Shown here: positions 44,683-53,634 of the stretch, piece after piece
Position numbering within the stretch: position 1 is the stretch's first letter
Layout of the letters: each line of letters opens with the position of its first letter
Source: Chloroflexota bacterium
Lineage (GTDB): Bacteria > Chloroflexota > Limnocylindria > Limnocylindrales > CSP1-4
DNA: 64,000 bases
Reading direction: 5' to 3'
Assembly (NCBI GenBank): GCA_947475545.1
Contig: CANJLL010000008.1
Span: forward strand, 39,067-103,066
The notes under the pieces: generated by a model
Database searches by the model: none
Told to the model about the DNA's origin: nothing
What the model saw: the letters and a program-made list of their open reading frames with translations, nothing else
Made by a program: the position numbers and the translations under genes

Positions 44683-44782
44683 TCCTGCGGTTCATGCGCC
44701 ACCCAGCCGCGGCGCCCGCATCACGGGCCCGCGCCGGATGCGGCACCCCACGCCGATCGGTCGCGTACGCACCGGCGGCTGC

Positions 44783-44788
44783 TACGAT
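44783..44788 (+). promoter_or_regulatory. -10 hexamer TACGAT of gltX
   Basis: Nine nt before ATG 44798; no Shine-Dalgarno sequence. Confidence 0.5.
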
Positions 44789-44797
44789 TCCGGTCCC

Positions 44798-46327
44798 ATG
44801 ACCGACCCCACCCACCCGGCTCCCAGCCACACCCCCGTTCGCGTCCGGATCGCGCCCAGCCCCACCGGCCCGCTCCACATCGGCACGGCGCGCACGGCGC
44901 TGTTCAACTACCTGTTTGCCCGCCACCACGGCGGAACCTTCATCCTCCGGCTGGAGGACACCGACGGCGCCCGCAGCTCCATCGCCTACGAGAAGGACAT
45001 TCTCGACGGCCTCCACTGGCTGGGCATGACGTGGGATGAGGGTCCCGACGTGGCCGGTGGCGCCGACATCGGCACGTACGGCCCGTACCGCCAGATGCAG
45101 CGCCTGGATCGCTACGAGGAGGCGGCGACCCGCCTCCTCGACCAGGGTGACGCCTACCCCTGCTACTGCACCCCCGAGGAGCTGGACGCCGAGCGCAAGG
45201 CCCGCGAGGCGGCGAAGGAGCAACCGCGCTACAGCGGCCGGTGCGCCCGCCTGACCCCGGATCAGCGGGCCGACTTCCTGGCGGAGGGGCGTCGCTCTGC
45301 CATCCGCTTCCGCATCCCGGACGGGCCCATCGTCGTGGACGACATCATCCGCGGCCGCGTGGAGATCGACGGCGCGCAGCTGGGTGGCGACCTGGTCATC
45401 GTCCGGGCGGACGGGAACCCGCTCTACCACTTCACCGTGGTCGTGGACGACGCCGCCATGGGCATCACCCACGTGATCCGCGGCGAGGACCACCTGAGTA
45501 ACACGCCCAAGCACGTCCTGCTGTTCCGCGCCCTGGGCGCCGCCGTGCCGCACTTCGCCCACCTCCCGCTCATCCTCAACCCTGACGGGAGCAAGATGAG
45601 CAAGCGCAAGAGCCAGACCGCGCTGAGCGACTACCTGGCCGAGGGCTTCATCCGCGAGGGCCTGGTCAACTACCTGGGCCTCCTGGGCTGGTCAACCGGC
45701 ACGGACGAGGACGTCCTGTCGCTCCAGGACCTGGTCGACCAATTCGACCTGCCGCACGTCCAGAAGGGCGGCGCCCGCTTCGATCGTGAGCGGCTGCTCT
45801 GGCTGAACGGCCAGTGGATCCGGCGCCTGTCGCCCGATGAGCTGGTGGATCGCCTCCGCCCATTCCTCGAGGCGGACCGGATCGCCGGCCGGATCGCCCG
45901 GATGCCCTCCGACGAGGAGATTCGCGCGCTGCTTCCGCTCATCCGTGAGCGCCTGCCCATGCTGGGCGCGGTGACGGAGACGGCCGGCTTCTTCTTCGCC
46001 GATCAGCTGGAGCTGGACCCGGCGATGCTGGTCCCCAAGCGGTGGGGGCCGCAGACGACCATCGAAGGCCTGCGCGCGGCGCGCGCCGCGATCGCGCGGG
46101 GCGGCGAGGTCACGTTCGAGGCGGACGAGCTGGAGGCACCGCTCCGCGGCCTGGCCGAGGAGCGCGGCTGGAAGGTGGGCGACCTGTTCATGGCGATCCG
46201 CGTGGCGATCACCGGGCGGACCGCCACGCCGCCGCTCTTCGACACGATGGTGGCCCTGGGCTTTCAGCGAACGCTGGCGCGCCTGGACCGGGCGATCGAG
46301 GTGCTGGTGGCATCCGCCGGCGCCTGA
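44798..46327 (+). CDS. gltX: glutamyl-tRNA synthetase
   Basis: 509 residues. Class I signatures: PSPTGPLHIGTART (HIGH) near residue 15-28 and KMSKRKS (KMSKS) near 265. It charges glutamate onto tRNA-Glu, and in bacteria without GlnRS also onto tRNA-Gln. The catalytic domain, insertion and C-terminal anticodon-binding region have normal length. It faces the phosphate permease gene convergently, with 37 nt between, where a weak 7-bp hairpin (46318-46343) spans the stop codon. Confidence 0.96.
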   Translation: MTDPTHPAPSHTPVRVRIAPSPTGPLHIGTARTALFNYLFARHHGGTFILRLEDTDGARSSIAYEKDILDGLHWLGMTWDEGPDVAGGADIGTYGPYRQMQRLDRYEEAATRLLDQGDAYPCYCTPEELDAERKAREAAKEQPRYSGRCARLTPDQRADFLAEGRRSAIRFRIPDGPIVVDDIIRGRVEIDGAQLGGDLVIVRADGNPLYHFTVVVDDAAMGITHVIRGEDHLSNTPKHVLLFRALGAAVPHFAHLPLILNPDGSKMSKRKSQTALSDYLAEGFIREGLVNYLGLLGWSTGTDEDVLSLQDLVDQFDLPHVQKGGARFDRERLLWLNGQWIRRLSPDELVDRLRPFLEADRIAGRIARMPSDEEIRALLPLIRERLPMLGAVTETAGFFFADQLELDPAMLVPKRWGPQTTIEGLRAARAAIARGGEVTFEADELEAPLRGLAEERGWKVGDLFMAIRVAITGRTATPPLFDTMVALGFQRTLARLDRAIEVLVASAGA

Positions 46328-46364
46328 CGGGCGCCCGGCGCCGAACAGGCCGGGAGCGGACGGC

Positions 46365-47369
46365 CTAGACGATCCGGCTCAGGATCTCCCAGGCCAGCCA
46401 CGCGACCGCGCCCGAGGCGGGGATGGTCAGGATCCACGCGATGATGATGTTCCCGGCGACGCCCCAGCGGACGGCCGACAGGCGGTCGCTGGAGCCCACG
46501 CCCATGATCGCGGACGAGATGACGTGTGTCGTGGAGACGGGCATCCCGAAGTGGGAGGCGCCAAAGATGATGGCCGCGGCCGTGGTCTCCGCCGCAAAGC
46601 CGTGGATGGGGTCCAGCTTCACCACTCGCTGACCCATGGTCCGGATGATCCGCCATCCACCCGCCATGGTGCCAAAGCTGATCGCGGTGGCCGCCACCAG
46701 GATGACCGGGAGGGGGACCTCGGTCGAGTGCCACATGTTGGCGCTGATCAGGGCCAGGGTCATGATGCCCATGGTCTTCTGCGCATCGTTGGAGCCATGG
46801 CTGAACGCCATGAACGCGGCGGACAGAACCTGGAGGCGCCGGAACCGCTCGTTGAGGCGGCGCGGCTGCGCGCGCTGGAACACGTTGAGCAGGACCACCA
46901 TGAACAAGAAGCCGATCAGCACGCCGAGCACCGGCGAAGAGACCAGTGGCACGAGGACCTTCTGGGTGATCCCGTCCATGTTCAGGGCCTGGGTGCCGCT
47001 TGCCGCGACGACGGCCCCGATCAGCCCGCCGATCAGCGCGTGTGAGGACGAGCTGGGGATGCCCATCCGCCAGGTGATCAGGTTCCAGACGATGCCGCCG
47101 ATCAGCGCGGCCGCGACGATCGCCTGGCCCGCCGCGCCCTCTGGCGTGGTGGCGATCCCGGAGGCGATGGTCTTGGCCACCGCGGTACCCGTCAGCGCGC
47201 CGGCGAAGTTGGCGACGGCCGACAGGAGGATCGCGTGCTCGGGCTTGAGCGCCCGGGTGGAGACCGACGTCGCGATGGCGTTGGCCGTGTCGTGGAAGCC
47301 GTTGATGTAGTCGAAGACCACGGCCAGGACCATGACGACGATGAGCAGCACGGTCAGGTTTTCGATCAC
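46365..47369 (-). CDS. pit: low-affinity phosphate transporter, Pit family
   Basis: 334 residues, about ten helices. The two duplicated motifs are DYINGFHDTANAIATSVSTR in the first half and AFSHGSNDAQKTMGIM in the second, which bind phosphate. It imports metal-phosphate with protons. In many genomes a PhoU-like DUF47 gene sits beside it; here DUF47 is at 50812, four kilobases away. GTG start, with TAGCCT 6 nt upstream and no Shine-Dalgarno sequence. Confidence 0.94.
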   Translation of the reverse strand: MIENLTVLLIVVMVLAVVFDYINGFHDTANAIATSVSTRALKPEHAILLSAVANFAGALTGTAVAKTIASGIATTPEGAAGQAIVAAALIGGIVWNLITWRMGIPSSSSHALIGGLIGAVVAASGTQALNMDGITQKVLVPLVSSPVLGVLIGFLFMVVLLNVFQRAQPRRLNERFRRLQVLSAAFMAFSHGSNDAQKTMGIMTLALISANMWHSTEVPLPVILVAATAISFGTMAGGWRIIRTMGQRVVKLDPIHGFAAETTAAAIIFGASHFGMPVSTTHVISSAIMGVGSSDRLSAVRWGVAGNIIIAWILTIPASGAVAWLAWEILSRIV

Positions 47370-47375
47370 GCCCTG

Positions 47376-47381
47376 AGGCTA
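47376..47381 (-). promoter_or_regulatory. -10 hexamer TAGCCT of pit
   Basis: Six nt before the GTG at 47369; leaderless pattern. Confidence 0.4.
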
Positions 47382-47467
47382 TCAGGTCCGGCCCGCCGCC
47401 GGGGGGTCGCGTCGGCACTCACAGGCGGCCGGGACGACCCATGCGTTCGGGACGCGCCCGCTCCCGC

Positions 47468-47473
47468 TATCCT
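47468..47473 (+). promoter_or_regulatory. -10 hexamer TATCCT of proS
   Basis: Seven nt before ATG 47481; leaderless pattern. Confidence 0.5.
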
Positions 47474-47480
47474 TCGGGAC

Positions 47481-49190
47481 ATGCGACTGAGCCAGCTGTT
47501 CTTCACGACCCTGCGCGACGACCCGTCGGACGCCGAGATGCCGTCCCACCGCCTGCTCCTGCGTGCGGGCTACGTGCGCCAGCTGGGCGCCGGGCTGTAC
47601 TCGCTCCTTCCGCTGGGCCTCCGGGTCAATCACCGCGTGGAGCAGGTGATCCGCGAGGAGATGGACCGGATCGGCTGCCAGGAAGTGGAGATGCCGGTGG
47701 TCCACCCGGCAGACCTGTGGCGGCGCACCGGCCGGTACGACCTGATCGGGCCCGAGATGGCCCGCTTCAAGGACCGGGCGGGTCGCGACATGGTCATCGC
47801 GATGACCCACGAAGAGGTGGTCGCGCACCTGCTCTCGGACATCATCCGCTCGTATCGCCAGCTCCCGGCGATGATCTACCACTTCCAGACCAAGTTCCGC
47901 GACGAGCCCCGCTCCCGCGGCGGCCTGATCCGCGTCCGCGAGTTCGTGATGAAGGACTCGTACAGCGCGGATCGCGACGAGGCCGGCCTGGACACGTCCT
48001 ACTGGGCGCATCACGCGGCCTACACGCGCATCTTCCAGCGCCTGGGCCTGGATGCGATCGCGGTCGCCAGCGACGTTGGGATGATGGGCGGATCCCAGGC
48101 CCACGAGTTCATGGCGCTCAACCCGGCGGGCGAGGACGTCCTGGTCCTGTGTGAGTCGGGCGACTACGCGGCCAACCGCCAGGTTGCCGTGATCACGCGT
48201 CCGGACCCCGCCGCGGAGGCGCCGGCCGCCGTCGAGGAAGTCGAGACGCCCGGCACCACGACCATCGCATCGCTCGCCGCGTTCCTGGGCATTGGTCCCG
48301 AGCGCACGGCCAAGGCAGCGTTCTTCGTCACTGGCGATGGACGGCTGATCACGGCGATCGTCCGGGGCGACCACGAGGTCAACGAGACCAAGCTGGTCAA
48401 CGCCATCGCGGCCAAGGGCGGGATCCGACCGGCGCAGGTCGAGGAGATCCGGAACGCGGGGATGGAGCCCGGGTATGGCTCGCCCGTGGGCGCACACGGG
48501 ACGCTGGTCGTGGTGGACGCCCTGGCGGCCCGGTCGCCCAACCTGGTGGCGGGCGCCAATCGCGCGGGCTTCCACCTGCGCAACGTCAATGTTGGCCGCG
48601 ACTTCAGCGCCGACATCGTCGCCGACATCACCAGCGTGATGGAGGGCGACTCCTGCCCCACCTGCGGACAGCCGCTGATCCTGCGGAGCGGGATCGAGGT
48701 GGGCAACATCTTCAAGCTGGGCACCAAGTACACGGACGCGCTGGACGCCAAATACTTGGGCGAGGACGGTGAGCGCCATCCGATCGTGATGGGCTCGTAC
48801 GGCATCGGCCTGGGACGGAGTGTGGCCTGCATCGTCGAGGCGCACCACGACTCCAAGGGCATTGCCTGGCCGGATGAGGTGGCGCCCTACGCGGCACACC
48901 TGGTGGCCATCGGGACCAACAAGGACGCGTCGGTCGTGGAGATCGCCGAACGGCTGCACGCGCTGGCGGCGGACAGCGGCCGGGAGATCCTGTACGACGA
49001 CCGGGAAGAGTCACCCGGCGTCAAATTCAAGGACGCCGAGCTGATGGGCATGCCCTGGATCCTGACCATCAGCCCGCGCTCCCTCGCGGCCGGTGGCGTC
49101 GAGGTCACGCGCCGGGCCACCGGCGAGCGCTCTACGCGTCCCATTGCCGAGGTCGAGGTCTTCCTGCGCGAGGGGGCCTTCCCCGTCTGA
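47481..49190 (+). CDS. proS: prolyl-tRNA synthetase, bacterial type with editing domain
   Basis: 569 residues. Class II motif 2 is TKFRDEPRSRGGLIRVREF; motif 3 is YGIGLGRSVACIVEAHHD. Between ~235 and ~385 lies the YbaK-type editing insertion (IGPERTAKAAFFV, NETKLVNAIAAKGGIRPA) that removes mischarged alanine. It charges proline onto tRNA-Pro. The stop codon is inside a 21-bp tandem repeat, followed by a hairpin. Confidence 0.96.
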   Translation: MRLSQLFFTTLRDDPSDAEMPSHRLLLRAGYVRQLGAGLYSLLPLGLRVNHRVEQVIREEMDRIGCQEVEMPVVHPADLWRRTGRYDLIGPEMARFKDRAGRDMVIAMTHEEVVAHLLSDIIRSYRQLPAMIYHFQTKFRDEPRSRGGLIRVREFVMKDSYSADRDEAGLDTSYWAHHAAYTRIFQRLGLDAIAVASDVGMMGGSQAHEFMALNPAGEDVLVLCESGDYAANRQVAVITRPDPAAEAPAAVEEVETPGTTTIASLAAFLGIGPERTAKAAFFVTGDGRLITAIVRGDHEVNETKLVNAIAAKGGIRPAQVEEIRNAGMEPGYGSPVGAHGTLVVVDALAARSPNLVAGANRAGFHLRNVNVGRDFSADIVADITSVMEGDSCPTCGQPLILRSGIEVGNIFKLGTKYTDALDAKYLGEDGERHPIVMGSYGIGLGRSVACIVEAHHDSKGIAWPDEVAPYAAHLVAIGTNKDASVVEIAERLHALAADSGREILYDDREESPGVKFKDAELMGMPWILTISPRSLAAGGVEVTRRATGERSTRPIAEVEVFLREGAFPV

Positions 49191-49226
49191 CAGCCCCCGG
49201 ATAGGGTCTGACAGCCCCTGGATAGG
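49185..49226 (+). repeat. 21-bp tandem duplication across the proS stop codon
   Basis: Copies 49185-49205 and 49206-49226 differ at one base; each contains GTCTGACAGCCCC. The first copy provides the stop. Confidence 0.9.
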
Positions 49227-49228
49227 CC

Positions 49229-49254
49229 AACCGCCCCGGTCGCCACGGGCGGTT
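49229..49254 (+). terminator. hairpin after proS
   Basis: AACCGCCC (49229-49236) pairs with GGGCGGTT (49247-49254), 8 bp, around a 10-nt loop. It may work for both proS and the convergent lipoprotein gene. Confidence 0.5.
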
Positions 49255-49298
49255 CGTGCTGTCCTGCCGGGCGTCCGTCACCGGCTTCGCCCAATTGG

Positions 49299-50096
49299 TC
49301 AGATCGGTGCGGTCACCGGATTGTTGCCGTTGATGTTCGTGATGTCGACCGTCACCGAGAACGACCCTGCGCTCGACGGGTTGGCCCCCTGCGCGCCGGC
49401 CTCACTGTGGACCAGGTAGCCCTTGTCCCTCGCGACCCAGACGTCCGACTGCCAGTTGGCGCTCACGCCGGTCAGGCCGGCCATGATCGCGCCGACCGCG
49501 TCGCCGCCGCGGTAGTGGGTGGTGGCGACGCCGTTCTTCGTCTCGTCGCCGATCTTGGAGTTGTTCGTCGCGGCCGACAGGAAGTAGATCGAGAAGAGTT
49601 GCTCCGGCCGGAAGGCGCTGAATGCCGCGGTGAAGGTGCTGACCTGGGCAGCGGGGATCTCGGCCCACTTGCCGGCAGCGCCCGACTTCATGTAACTCTT
49701 GGTGGGCGTGATGGCGAAGGCCATCTCGTCGGTCACGTTGCCCTTGCCGTCCTTGGTCAGCATGTCCATCGACTGGGTGCCGTCTTTCTTGTTGACGACG
49801 CCCGTGAAGCTGGTCGCGCCGGCCTTCATGCCGGTCGTGGTCGTGTTGGCGGAGACGATCTCCACGTCGAACTTGTAGGAGTCCAGCACCGACAGATTGG
49901 TCGCGGCGTTGCTGAAGTCGTACGAGCCGCCCGCCTGCTGGCTGCCACCTGGCGCCGCGGTCGCGATGGGACGCGAGGTGGCACCGGGAGCATTCGTGGC
50001 CCCGGGAGCCGACGAGGGCGCGGGCGTGGCTGCCGAGCCGCAGGCCGAGAACACGAAGGCAGCCACGACGGGCAGAGCGATCGACAACCTGGACAT
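49299..50096 (-). CDS. exported lipoprotein, LppX/LprG-like size, unknown ligand
   Basis: 265 residues. The signal peptide SIALPVVAAFVFSACG ends in cysteine C19, the likely lipidation site; the lipobox has Phe at -3, slightly unusual. An Ala/Pro/Ser/Thr linker (to ~55) precedes a single beta-rich domain (SVLDSYKFDVEIVSAN... GFTGVV-like) with MDMLTKDGKGNV and YLVHSEAG. This layout resembles LppX/LprG and LolA-like lipid-binding lipoproteins. ATG 50096 has GGAG 6 nt upstream. Anchoring outside the membrane fits with lgt at 20690. Confidence 0.72.
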   Translation of the reverse strand: MSRLSIALPVVAAFVFSACGSAATPAPSSAPGATNAPGATSRPIATAAPGGSQQAGGSYDFSNAATNLSVLDSYKFDVEIVSANTTTTGMKAGATSFTGVVNKKDGTQSMDMLTKDGKGNVTDEMAFAITPTKSYMKSGAAGKWAEIPAAQVSTFTAAFSAFRPEQLFSIYFLSAATNNSKIGDETKNGVATTHYRGGDAVGAIMAGLTGVSANWQSDVWVARDKGYLVHSEAGAQGANPSSAGSFSVTVDITNINGNNPVTAPI

Positions 50097-50192
50097 GAGG
50101 AACTCCATGCTGGACGCACCTTGGGTGCTCTTGCTGCGAAACCTGCTCAATGCCCGCCGTCAGCGCCGGTGACGGCGGTTGGCTGTGCCCCG

Positions 50193-50735
50193 TCAGTCCG
50201 GGATCTCGTCCCCGTCCTCGAGAAGGCTCGCCTCGTCGATGGTGGATCCGTCCAGGGCCTGGATGCTGCCCGGGGTCTGGGTGACGCCGGCCACGAGGTC
50301 AGTGGACGCGACCTGGGACAGCGCGATGTCCTCCGGGGCCTCGCTGATCCGCGCGATCGAGAAGTTGATGGTCGGCGGGATGGACGCGCCGATCACCACC
50401 TCCTGGACCCGGTAGACGGAGCCCTTGGCCCGGAGGGAGGAATTGGTTCGCTCCTGGAGCGCCGTCGCCTTGATGATCACGTCCGCGAGGACGTTCGGGT
50501 CGATGCGATCGACCGCGGTCGAGACGCCCCGCTTGGCGCGCTGCAGGGTCTCGCGTGCCTTCGCGCGGTTGGCTGGGTCCTGGATCTGGACCTGCGTCTG
50601 GTGGGCGGCGTCCTGAATCTGACCGCCCACGCTCCGGGCGGACGATGCGGCCTGCTGGGCCGCACCCTGGGCCACGTCCCGTGCCTGCTGGGCGGCCTGC
50701 TCGGCCTTCGCCCTGGCCTTCTCGAGAAAGCTCAT
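50193..50735 (-). CDS. Ala/Gln-rich helical protein of unknown function
   Basis: 180 residues, not recognised. The first ~75 form a long amphipathic helix rich in A, Q and charged residues (EKARAKAEQAAQQARDVAQG), like LEA or plasmid-partition coiled coils, with no signal or membrane helix. The rest (VYRVQEVVIGASIPPTINF, then SIARISEAP) is likely beta-rich. GGAGGG precedes the ATG. It lies 76 nt beyond the end of the DUF47 gene on the same strand. Confidence 0.6.
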   Translation of the reverse strand: MSFLEKARAKAEQAAQQARDVAQGAAQQAASSARSVGGQIQDAAHQTQVQIQDPANRAKARETLQRAKRGVSTAVDRIDPNVLADVIIKATALQERTNSSLRAKGSVYRVQEVVIGASIPPTINFSIARISEAPEDIALSQVASTDLVAGVTQTPGSIQALDGSTIDEASLLEDGDEIPD

Positions 50736-50811
50736 CGGTCCCTCCGGGGCGCTGTCTGCGGCCCGGGTTGGCCGGGCGGCGCCCATCGGCCATGCATCCC
50801 GGGTCGAACGA

Positions 50812-51429
50812 TCAGGCGTGCTTGACGACGATCCGCTCGATGATGTTGGCCACGTCCTCGCACTTGTCGATGGTCGACTCGAGGAGGCCGTAGATCTCCT
50901 TCCACTTGATGATCTCGACCGGGTCCTGGCCGCCCTGGAAGAGGTCGGCGATGGCCGAACGGGCCAGCTGGTCGCCCTCGTTCTCGAGACGATGGACTTC
51001 GATCCAGTACTTCTCGAGGCCGTGGAAGCCCCGCAGGTGCTGGAGCGCCTCGTACAGCTGCTCGCACTGTCGGACGACGATGCTGGCCTGCTGGATCGCG
51101 ACCGGCGTGGGCGCCGGGATCCGGTAGAGCAGGAAGATGTCCGAGACCTCCTCGATGTAGTCGAGGACGTCGTCGAGGCCGCTGATGAGCGCGTGGATCT
51201 CCTCGCGGTCGAACGGCGTGACGAAGGTGGACTCCAGCCGATGGCCGATCTCGTGGCTCATCTCGTCGCCGCGGTGCTCGGCGTCGCGGATCTCGCCGGC
51301 CCGGCGCTCCACCACGTCGTAGGTGCGCAGCATGGCCTCCAGGAGGCGCGCGCCACCAAGGACGTTGGCGGCATCCTCGACGAACAGGTCGAAGAAGCGG
51401 ACGTCACGGGGGATGAGGCGCAGGCGCAC
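50812..51429 (-). CDS. PhoU-like DUF47 protein
   Basis: 205 residues, all alpha-helical. DAEHRGDEMSHEIGHRLEST with FVTPFDREEIHALISGLDDV is the hallmark. The acidic/His helices bind metal clusters in PhoU-family proteins. DUF47 proteins modulate Pit transporters; the pit gene lies at 46365, not next to it. GTG start with a perfect AAGGAGG. The neighbouring divergent gene is a PhoR-like kinase, which suits a phosphate theme. Confidence 0.9.
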   Translation of the reverse strand: MRLRLIPRDVRFFDLFVEDAANVLGGARLLEAMLRTYDVVERRAGEIRDAEHRGDEMSHEIGHRLESTFVTPFDREEIHALISGLDDVLDYIEEVSDIFLLYRIPAPTPVAIQQASIVVRQCEQLYEALQHLRGFHGLEKYWIEVHRLENEGDQLARSAIADLFQGGQDPVEIIKWKEIYGLLESTIDKCEDVANIIERIVVKHA

Positions 51430-51543
51430 GGGTTCCTCCTTTTGGCGCGACCACGCGGCGGGCTCCGTGGTTCGCCTTTGAGCCTTGTCTGATGCTGAGG
51501 TTAGCGTATCGCGCGCCGCCTCCCTGTGCGATGCTGCGACGAG

Positions 51544-52821
51544 ATGGACAGCCTGCTGCTCCTGTTCGTGGCCGCGCAGGCGGTGGTCATTGCGCTGGTC
51601 GTGGCGCTCGTCCTGAGTCGCGGCCGCCAGCTGGACGAGATCGGGACAACGGTGCTGGAGGCGGACCCGCGGTTTGCGGGCCTGGCGGACACCGACCCCG
51701 ACGCGTTCGGGTCGGCCGGATCATCGCCCGCCGACATGGTCCGGGGCCTGCGCGATCGCAACCGGCGCCTGGCCTGGGCGCTGGAGCAGCAGCGACGCGA
51801 CGCGGCCTATCTGGCCGAGCTGATCGGCGTGGGCATCGTCCATCTCGACGACGACCTGCGGGTGGACCTCGCCAATGCCGCCGCGCACGCCTTCCTGGAT
51901 CGCAGCCCGGGCTCCATGACCGGCCGGACCGCCATCGAGGCGTTTCTCGATGGCCGCGTCGAGACCATCGTCCGGGACGCCAGGGATCGTGGTGCCAGCA
52001 CGGGCGAGGTCTCGGTGCACGAGCCCCGGGGCTCCGCATTGATCATCCGGGCCCGACGCTCGCCGGTGAGCGGGATCTGGGTGGTGCTCGAGGATGTGGC
52101 CGAGCTGCGCCGCCTCCAGCGGATCCGGAGTGAGTTCATCGACAACCTGTCGCACGAGCTGCGGACGCCCCTGACCACGGTAGGGTTGCTCGCCGAGACG
52201 CTGTCCAGGGAAGCGGAGGCGGCGGGCGAAGCGATCCCGGCGCGGATGCGCGACCGGATCGGCAAGATCGAGATCGAGACGGGCCACCTGACCCAGATGG
52301 TCACCGAGCTCCTGGATCTCGCCCAGATCGAGGGCGGCGACGGCCGGCTCCACCTCGACCCGGCGGACCTCGGGGCGGTCGCCAGCGCATCGGTGGAGCG
52401 CCTCCGGCTCTTCGCCGAGCGCAGCGGGGTGCGGCTGACGCTCGATGTTCCGCCGGCCCTGCCGCCGGTCCTCGGGGACGAGGCCCGCCTGGGCCAGGTG
52501 TTCGTAAACCTCCTCCACAATGCGGTGAAGTTCAGCCCGGGCGGCGGCGAGGTCCTGGTCCGCGTGACCAGCCACGACGGCGAGGTCATCGCCAGCGTGC
52601 AGGACCACGGCGTGGGGATCCCGGCAGCGGAGCAGGCCCGCATCTTCGAGCGCTTCTACAAGGTGGACCGGGCCCGGGCTCGCGTCGGCGGCACGGGGCT
52701 GGGGTTGGCGATCGCGCGCCATGCGATCGAGGGCCACGGCGGTCGGATCTGGGTGGAATCCGAGCAGGGCGTCGGCTCGACGTTCCTGTTCGCGCTCCCG
52801 GTGGCGTTGCTGCCCGCCTGA
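51544..52821 (+). CDS. PhoR-like sensor histidine kinase
   Basis: 425 residues. One N-terminal membrane helix (LLLLFVAAQAVVIALVVAL), a PAS-like region (~95-190), HisKA with H204 in SHELRTPLT, and an HATPase with NAVKFSPGGGEV and GTGLGLAIARHAIEGHGG. It lacks a sizeable extracellular loop, so the signal is probably membrane or cytoplasmic, as in PhoR. No response regulator lies beside it, so it is an orphan here. It diverges from DUF47, again hinting at phosphate sensing. Confidence 0.88.
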   Translation: MDSLLLLFVAAQAVVIALVVALVLSRGRQLDEIGTTVLEADPRFAGLADTDPDAFGSAGSSPADMVRGLRDRNRRLAWALEQQRRDAAYLAELIGVGIVHLDDDLRVDLANAAAHAFLDRSPGSMTGRTAIEAFLDGRVETIVRDARDRGASTGEVSVHEPRGSALIIRARRSPVSGIWVVLEDVAELRRLQRIRSEFIDNLSHELRTPLTTVGLLAETLSREAEAAGEAIPARMRDRIGKIEIETGHLTQMVTELLDLAQIEGGDGRLHLDPADLGAVASASVERLRLFAERSGVRLTLDVPPALPPVLGDEARLGQVFVNLLHNAVKFSPGGGEVLVRVTSHDGEVIASVQDHGVGIPAAEQARIFERFYKVDRARARVGGTGLGLAIARHAIEGHGGRIWVESEQGVGSTFLFALPVALLPA

Positions 52822-52848
52822 CCGCCCCGCGGGCGACCTCGGTGCGTC

Positions 52849-53223
52849 CTAGACGGCCCGCCCCAGCACGACACCGGCGACCACGGCCAGGATGCCCAGC
52901 ACGGCGGATCCGGCCAGGTTTGCGATGGCCAGGCCCCAGCTGCCTGCCTCCAGCAGGCGGAGCGATTCGAGCATCCACGTGGAGAAGGTGGTGTACGCGC
53001 CCAGGAACCCGATCATGACCGGGCCGCGGATCCCCGCGGGGAGGACGGAACGCTCGATCGCGAGCGTGGCGAGCAGGCCCAGCACGAAGGCGCCGGACAG
53101 GTTGATGACCAGTGTCCCGAGCGGGAAGGCGGCGGCGGTGGTCCGCTCGGACACGAAGCCATCCACGAGGTAGCGCGCGATGGCGCCAAAGAACCCGCCC
53201 AGGCCAATCTCCAGGAGCTGCAT
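52849..53223 (-). CDS. crcB: fluoride exporter CrcB/Fluc
   Basis: 124 residues, four helices. GGFFGAIARYLVDG and GFLGAYTTFSTWMLES are the Fluc signatures; the phenylalanines and Asn (LVINLSGAF) line the pore. Homodimers of this size export fluoride. No fluoride riboswitch fits: only 7 nt separate a TATCCT hexamer from the ATG. It converges on the sensor kinase with 27 nt between them. Confidence 0.93.
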   Translation of the reverse strand: MQLLEIGLGGFFGAIARYLVDGFVSERTTAAAFPLGTLVINLSGAFVLGLLATLAIERSVLPAGIRGPVMIGFLGAYTTFSTWMLESLRLLEAGSWGLAIANLAGSAVLGILAVVAGVVLGRAV

Positions 53224-53230
53224 GCGCCGG

Positions 53231-53236
53231 AGGATA
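53231..53236 (-). promoter_or_regulatory. -10 hexamer TATCCT of crcB
   Basis: Seven nt before the ATG at 53223. It overlaps nothing upstream. Confidence 0.5.
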
Positions 53237-53249
53237 CGCCGCGCGGGGC

Positions 53250-53597
53250 TCAGGCTTCTGCGCGGTAGCGGCGCTCGCCTGTGACCGGGTCGACCAGGAC
53301 CCGCATCCTGTGGCCGGTCGTGGGGTCCACGAAGACCTCCGCCGTCGGGCTGAAGCGCGGCTCCAGTCGGTCATCGACCGGCTCGCCGCCGCCCGGACCG
53401 GTCCGGGCGCTCGCCAGCTCGGCGTCGGCCGAGCGATAGCGTCGCCGCTCCAGCAGGCCGGCCATCACGAGGATTGCGCCGAAGCCCGCGAACCCGATGC
53501 CGCCGAACGGGTCGACCGTCGCCATGGTCATGAGTCCCAGGGCGGCGATCACGCCGCCGACGGCCACCAGCAGGGTGCGGACCGTGGCGCTCAGCAT
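53250..53597 (-). CDS. small two-helix membrane protein with VDPxTG repeat tail
   Basis: 115 residues, not recognised. Helices at TLLVAVGGVIAALGLMTMAT and GIGFAGFGAILVMAGLL. The C-terminus has two copies of VDPxTGxRxR about 12 residues apart (VDPTTGHRMRVL and VDPVTGERRYRA). It reads in the same direction as crcB, 26 nt before it. Role unknown. Confidence 0.6.
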   Translation of the reverse strand: MLSATVRTLLVAVGGVIAALGLMTMATVDPFGGIGFAGFGAILVMAGLLERRRYRSADAELASARTGPGGGEPVDDRLEPRFSPTAEVFVDPTTGHRMRVLVDPVTGERRYRAEA

Positions 53598-53634
53598 GGT
53601 TGGTGCCCCGCGTGTGGCGCGCGTGGGGCCGGGG

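Noticed and set aside
52849..53260. fluoride riboswitch before crcB
   Set aside because: The -10 to ATG distance of 7 nt leaves no room and no typical fold was visible upstream.
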